A stretch of 64,000 bases of DNA from Ampelocalamus luodianensis (taxonomy: Eukaryota; Streptophyta; Magnoliopsida; Poales; Poaceae): positions 122,145 to 186,144 of the forward strand of contig JAYEVH010000117.1 in the NCBI GenBank assembly GCA_036346255.1, in the 5' to 3' direction. Positions within the stretch are counted from its first letter, which is position 1; every line of letters begins with the position of its first letter. A model generated the notes under the pieces. It did no database searches, had not been told where the DNA came from, and saw nothing but the letters and a program-made list of their open reading frames with translations. Below, piece after piece: positions 58,783 through 64,000 of this stretch. The position numbers and the translations under genes were made by a program.

Positions 58783-59859
58783 ATGGTTCAAACCCGCAAC
58801 TCCGCAGGCCAAGTTGATCCTGTGGATTTCAATACGCCACCACCACTGCCTCCTCCAACAGCCACAGCAGATCAGGCTTTGGGTCAGTTCATGGTAGCCT
58901 GATCACGGTGATGAGTACAATGATACGAATATGAATCGATGATGACTCAACATGACCGGACGCCACGCCCTTTCGCAATCATGAACGGAACAATCGCGTG
59001 CCACCACCACCACCACTTTTCCTCAATCAAGGCCGCGAATTCATGAGGACTTATCCACCTACATTCTCTAGCTCCTCCGAGCCCTTAGACGTAGATGACT
59101 GGCTGCGCTCAACTAAAAAGAAGCTTGCCATTACCCGGTGTGATGATCGTGATAAAGTTCTGTATGCTGCACACCAACTTGAAGGTACCGCCACAGAATG
59201 GTGGGAGAACTACTGTGCTGCCCATGAGAACCACCAGAACATCAGTTGGGCTGAGTTTTCTGAAGCTTTCGCCACTCCCACATCCCTGATGGAAAGGTGG
59301 AAATGAAGAAGAATGAGTTTCGCGAGCTAAAACAAGGAAACATGTCTGTGAGTGAATAAATAAGTTCACTCAACTCTCGCGATATGCTCAAGAGGACGTC
59401 GCCACCGATGATGCACGTCAGAAGCGCTTTAAGTGGGGACTCAACCCTAGCTTGAAGGTTCAGGTCATCGACAACGACTATGCAGATTTCCAGCATCTAG
59501 TGAACAAGACTATGCTCATAGAAGAGTCTCACCGCGAGTTGGCAGAGTCTCATAAGAGGAAGATGATCCAGCATAGTGCTCATCAAGGCCATTCACAGAG
59601 AGCCAAGATGAATACACAACACCCTGTCTGTTTTGCTCCTCCTGTCACATTCAAGACCCCAGCAACAGCACCTCGCCTGACTCCTCCAGGATTTCGTAGC
59701 CTCAGCAACAACAACACCAACAACTAGCAGCCCAGATACACCAATCCTACCACAGGGATCACCTACTATAACTATCAGCAATTGGGGCACTATGCCAGTA
59801 ACTGCCCGCAGAAGCAAGGCCCTTCGCCTGTCAGATTCAACTTGGGAGCTACTCCAGCC
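58783..59859 (+). pseudogene. Gag of P2
   Basis: ATG at 58,783 (MVQTRNSAGQVDPVDF) with a proline-rich N-terminus. A stop at about 58,900 and a frameshift precede the main gag block (59,010-59,300: EFMRTYPPTF, DVDDWLRSTKK, ATEWWENYCA). A further frameshift near 59,305 and stops follow, then ELAESHKRKM and a Q/N-rich stretch. In the CCHC knuckle at about 59,768-59,810 both N-terminal Cys positions are Tyr (YYNYQQLGHYASNC), so metal binding is lost. Confidence 0.8.
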
Positions 59860-60702
59860 AGAATCCCCATGCCCGGAGTCGAACGTGGAGCACCTCAGAC
59901 TCCAGCTACACCAACTAAGACCCCTCAGCCTTATGGGAGAGGCCGTGTGAACCACATCACAGTGGAGGAAGCCCAGACAGCCCCGGACGTCGTGTTGGGT
60001 AAGTTCCTAGTAAATTCAGTACATGCTACCATTTTGTTTGATTCTAGAGCTTCGCAATCGTTTGTTTTGCGGATTTTTGCTACAAAGCATCAGTTAAAGG
60101 TCTCAAATCTTAAGACTGCCTTGTTGGTTCAATCCCCCGGTTCGGAGTTAAGCACGAACCAGGGTTGCCCACAAGTTAAAATGATCATAGAAGGGGTAGA
60201 ATTTCTAGCCAACCTGATAATCATTGATGTCAAATCCGTAGATGTGATTTTGGGTATAGATTGGCTCACCGATCACCAAGCAGATTTGGATTGTGGTGGT
60301 AAAAGCATCACCTTGGTCAGTCCAATTGGTACTAAAGTAAAATTTGAAGCCCCCATGAAGAAGCATGATGGAGCCTTAGTCTGCAGTGTCAAGACTCTAT
60401 CCTTGGAAGATGTACCAGTAGTCAGAGAATTTCCAGATGTCTTTCCTAATGAATTACCTGGAATGCCACCAGACAGGGACCTAGAGTTCATCATCAACCT
60501 AGTTCCAGGAACTGCACCAATTTCCAAGCGACCCTACCGTTTGCCTGTCGACGACCTAGTCGAACTAAAGAAGCAAATTGAGGAGATGCAAGGTAAAGGA
60601 TTTATCCGACCAAGTTCCTCACCTTGGGGAGCCCTAGTTATCTTTGTTACAAAGAAGGATGGTACCCAGAGGATGTGTGTGGATTACCGCTTACTCAACT
60701 AA
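59860..60702 (+). pseudogene. Protease and RT start of P2
   Basis: Protease 'ITVEEAQTAPDVVLGKF' with 'FDSR' (60,040-60,048) in place of the D-S/T-G catalytic motif, then 'ILGIDWLTDHQADLDCGGKS', linker 'VREFPDVFPNELP' and RT opening 'VELKKQIEEMQGKGFIRPSS' to 'RMCVDYRLLN', where a TAA stop interrupts. Confidence 0.8.
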
Positions 60703-61859
60703 GTCACCATTAAGAACAAGTACCCTCTGCTCAGGATCGATGATTTGTTTGACCAATTAAAGGGAGCCGGAGGATTCTCCAAGATAGATTTAAGGTCGGG
60801 ATATCATTAGTTAAAGATTCGTCAAGAGGATATTCCCAAGACAGCTTTCTCAACCCGATATGGACTGTATGAGTTCACGATCATGTCTTTTGGACTGACC
60901 AATGCCCCTGCTTACTTTATGAACTTGATGAATAAAGTATTCATGGAATATTTGGATAAGTTTGTCATTGTCTTCATTGATGGCATTCTAGTATATTCCA
61001 AGAGTAATGAAGAGCATGAAGAGCATCTTCGCTTGATTCTAACTAGGCTTAGAGATCATCAACTCTATGTCAAATTCAACAAGTGTGAGTTTTGGATGAA
61101 GGAAGTTACCTTCCTGGGACATGTCATGTCCAGTAGAAGGAGTCGCCGTCAACCCTAGTAAAGTCAAGGATGTGCTTAATTGGGAGTCACCCAAGTCAGT
61201 ACCTCAGATCTTGGTATGGCAGGATACTATAGCTGGTTTATTGAAGGTTTCTCCAGGATAGCAAGATCTCTCACCCAGTTACTGAAGAAGGAAAAGAAAA
61301 TTTTTTGGACTCCAGAATGTGAGCAGAGTTTTCAAGAATTGAAGAAGCACTTGACCACCACTCCAGTATTGATTTTGCCAGATGTCCGAAAAGATTTTGA
61401 GATTTACTGTGATGCATCGCGACAAGGTCTCGGTTTTGTCCTGATGCAAGAAAGGAAGGTAGTAGTGTATGCTTCACGTCAGTTGAGGCCTCACGAAGTA
61501 AATTACCCCACCCATGACCTAGTACCCCACCCATGACCTAGAATTGGCTGCAGTAGTGTATGCTTTGAAAATATGATGTCATTATCTCACCGGTAATTGT
61601 TGTGAAGTCTACGCTGACCATAAGAGCTTGAAGTACATTTTGACTCAAGCTGATCTCAACATGAGGTAAAGAAGATGGTTACAGTTGATCAAAGATTACA
61701 ACATCAGAATCCATTACCACCCAAGCAAAGCTAATGTTGTAGCAGATGTTTTAAGTAGAAAAGTCTATTGCAATACTCTGATGATCAAAGAAAGCCAGCG
61801 AGCACTACATAAAGAATTTCAGAAGCTCAAGCTTGAATTGGTTGAAGAAGGTTACTTAG
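60703..61859 (+). pseudogene. RT and RNase H of P2
   Basis: RT continues with a stop after 'RSGYH' and then 'FTIMSFGLTNAPAYFMNL'. The catalytic motif reads 'FIDG' instead of FIDD (Gly codon 60,982-60,984), and a short duplication gives EEHEEH. A frameshift follows 'GHVMSS'. RNase H: 'FEIYCDASRQGLGFVLMQ', then a 19-bp duplication shifts the frame, then 'ADHKSLKYILTQADLNMR' and 'VVADVLSRK'. It ends at the P3 insertion. Confidence 0.8.
61504..61541 (+). repeat. 19-bp tandem duplication in RNase H of P2
   Basis: Two exact copies of TACCCCACCCATGACCTAG, causing a +1 shift in the reading frame. Confidence 0.9.
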
Positions 61860-62439
61860 TGTAACAGCCCCAGTTTTAATAAACAGTAATAAGATGCTTT
61901 TCATAGCATCACTGTTCATTTTTGCAAATTGGGCATTAGGTTATAATTTAAATCCTCCGATTTCTAGCCAAAATCCAAAACTTGTTTGAATCTTCAAAAG
62001 AAAATACCAGTCAAAGTTGGTTTTAAGACCGGAAAGTATTTTTAATAAAGACTAGATGAATTATCTCGACCAAAAATATTTTTTGTTGAATTTTTAGAAA
62101 TTATTTTGACCTTGAGAAAAATATTTGACTTTAAATAAACCTATTCGGGTTAATGTAATTATTTATGTATTTTAAAAAGTGAAACAGTGGTTTTAAAATT
62201 TTATGTGGGACATAAATTATCCTAGTAGTATCTTTGCAAAATTTCACGTTTTTATAAATTTATTTGCTATTTTTAAAGCCCGGTCAAACTTTTGAGGTTT
62301 TGAAATAAGTTAGTCAATCCATTCGGCCTAACCCTAGCCATTTGGACTGTAGCGGCTCGAGCCGAGCGGTTGGGTCCAACCCAGTGCAACATGGTCCGGC
62401 TCAGTCACGTTGAGCTCAGCCTCAAACCTTAAGTGAACA

Positions 62440-63320
62440 CGTGTCGTAGATTTTCCGTGAATGGTTGGAGATCCGCTACGTAGGCGTGCTGGTCCTCCAC
62501 GCACGCGACGCGATATCCACCGTTGGATCTTCATCTAAGCGCGCTCAACCTTGGCTTTGAAACCCTAACGCACCTCCACTCGTGGTCGTTAGATCTTGAC
62601 GAACGGGCCGGATTCATTAGACTGTTCGGACCTTTCCAAAGAGCCATGCAATCCTGGCCATAGGATCTAAATCGTGCGGCGTACACTTATTGGGTTGTAC
62701 CATTTTTTATTGTAAAGGTCAAAATAAGCGTGAGCCATTGGATCCTCTCTAAGCGGGCCAGATCTAATGGACCTTCGGTCCAATCAAAAGTCTCATGTAT
62801 TATCTACCGTCGGATCCCCATCCAACCGCGTCGCGTTTTAGTACTGTCATCAAAGCGCACCTTCAAAACCGTGAGCCGTCGGATCCTCAGCGAACCGCCT
62901 AGATCAAAGTGACATTCGGACCTCCCCGAACTCACGTCGATTCTGAGCCGTTGGATTTGGATCAGACGATCAAGAGAGACGGTGACATTCGGAATGCCGA
63001 TCCTCACTTCAATCTCGACCGTTAAAATCAGATCTAACGTGTCGAGTCACCACGTTTAAAGTCCAATGGCGCGCACCTTTTTGGAGCAATCGTTGGATTT
63101 AAATCCAACGCTCCTCCTTGAAAGTAGCATTCGGACCTCCTAACGTTCTTTCGAATCTCAACCGTTCATTTTAGATCGCACGCCGCAGAAAAGTAACGCT
63201 CGACGTCCGAGTTACCCAATCAATCTAGGTCGTTCAAATTCGATCGACCGCCCATATGAAAAGTGTGGTCGATATCCTAATGTCCATCATAATCTCAACC
63301 GCCCATGGTAAATCGGACGG
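62440..63320 (+). repeat. Array of about twelve ~70-bp degenerate repeats in U3 of P3
   Basis: Cores of the type (A/G)CCGTTGGATCNNNATC recur near 62,518, 62,586, 62,660, 62,731, 62,805, 62,872, 62,943, 63,015, 63,088, 63,157, 63,226 and 63,295 (spacing 67-74). Between cores, CATTCGGACCTCC-like phrases recur (e.g. 62,910, 62,985, 63,130). The unit at 63,091-63,110 has a perfect 20-bp palindrome, CGTTGGATTT and its complement. Confidence 0.8.
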
Positions 63321-63546
63321 TGGGCATTCTTTGAGCCTACAGTGGTGTTTTTCTCACTCACGGTGACCGGTGGAGCCCACCGGTCGACCCCTTTCTTTTT
63401 CCTTGCGATGCGTGGTATAGCGGTGACCTCCTCGCCGGAGAGGTCGTGTCACGCAGATGGTTTTGGCAAATCTTCCTTTGACACTTGGCATCAAATTGCT
63501 ACCGTCACCACTAGAAACTTCTCGGTTGCTCTGGAGGGTTGATCTC

Positions 63547-63554
63547 TATATAAA
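63547..63554 (+). promoter_or_regulatory. TATA box of LTR P3
   Basis: TATATAAA about 230 bp after the last unit of the repeat array, followed by a leader-like region. Confidence 0.6.
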
Positions 63555-64000
63555 CCTTAGCTTTTTGCTCATTGCCATTGTTGACCGAGAGAGTTCCCTT
63601 CATCTTTTTCCTTCCCAGTGAAGTATCATTTGTCTCACTTCTTGCTTATCTCTCTCAGTGCTTAAGTCACTTTGTAATACGAGTTTAGCATCTTTTGTAG
63701 GTAGCTACCGTGAGATTGCTCTCTGTTGAACCGAACCGGCTAGAGCACCACTGTGGTGATTTCTTGTTCCGGTGAGGTATGCTCCAATCCTTCCTGTCCA
63801 GATCATGTATTGTAATCCACATGACTCAAGTTTTCCATTACTTTCGTTTTTGGTCAAATAGGAAAATTTGATTTTACATCTTCAGTGTTGTCGGCCGAAA
63901 ACTTAACTTCATCTTATCCAACTTCGGCTGGTGAGCTATCTCCTCAATTCTTTCCACCTTGAGTTCCCTAAGGAGCTCAGTAGCTCTCTGGAAGCATTCA

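Larger units (their letters stand above)
55040..61859 (+). mobile_element. Tekay/RIRE3-like chromovirus P2 (3' part outside/after P3)
   Basis: 5' LTR 55,040-58,246, primer site 58,252-58,264, leader, gag from 58,783, pol to RNase H, then interrupted at 61,860 by LTR P3. Integrase, chromodomain and 3' LTR are not in the window. Coding is close to that of M but broken independently. Confidence 0.85.
61860..64000 (+). mobile_element. LTR P3, inserted in pol of P2, open at window end
   Basis: Starts TGTAACAGCCCCAG directly after 'EEGYLV' of P2 RNase H. At least 2,141 bp, with no LTR terminus inside the window. U3 includes the ~70-bp repeat array and a TATA box at 63,547. No coding region. Confidence 0.75.

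Overview
This is nuclear DNA of a plant, almost certainly a grass and most probably rice or a close relative (Oryza). The basis is: dense nested Ty3/gypsy elements of the chromovirus Tekay/Del type (the RIRE3/RIRE8 group of rice), LTRs opening with TGTAACA(T/G)CCC, initiator-Met-tRNA primer sites (TGGTATCAGAGC), Stowaway- and Tourist-type MITEs, and one host gene with canonical GT-AG introns. There is no sign of operons, ribosome-binding sites, CRISPR arrays, rRNA or tRNA genes.

Layout. 1-776: minus-strand LTR cut by the window edge. 1,065-9,061: plus-strand, pol-less (gag-only) Tekay derivative with two LTRs and near-identical 5-bp target duplications. 9,062-10,744: remnants and the region 3' of the host gene. 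10,745-14,963: six exons of a host gene on the minus strand; its likely promoter and 5' leader lie near 24.05 kb, so about 9 kb between is probably intron filled with transposons. That intron holds a compact LTR element with perfect target duplications (15,158-16,753) and a TAA-flanked Tourist-like element (17,525-21,998). The Tourist-like element contains a second inverted-repeat element carrying a GC-rich gene-like segment, a copia LTR, and a Reina-type gypsy deletion derivative.

24.4-26.1 kb: copia fragments and a ~1-kb near-perfect inverted repeat. 26.4 kb: intact Stowaway MITE. 26.6-30.8 kb: three partial gypsy LTRs.

30.8-54.5 kb is one decayed minus-strand Tekay element (called M). It is interrupted by an unidentified LTR-like insert in the RT region (35.9-38.2 kb) and by a plus-strand gypsy element P1 (39.3-52.4 kb). 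The LTR of P1 is itself split by a complete 8.75-kb non-coding LTR retrotransposon (41,829-50,577, duplication ACAGC), a LARD-like element whose LTRs carry a conserved row of seven hairpins.

54.5-55.0 kb: fragment of another transposon protein. 55,040-61,859: plus-strand Tekay element P2 with gag and pol, broken by stops, a lost RT aspartate and a 19-bp duplication, and cut in RNase H by LTR P3. 61,860-64,000: P3, whose U3 carries about twelve ~70-bp degenerate repeats just upstream of a TATA box. A related array lies inverted at the left edge of the window.

Only the 10.7-15.0 kb gene looks like a working host gene. Every retroelement coding region examined is broken, and the non-autonomous elements would depend on enzymes from intact relatives elsewhere.
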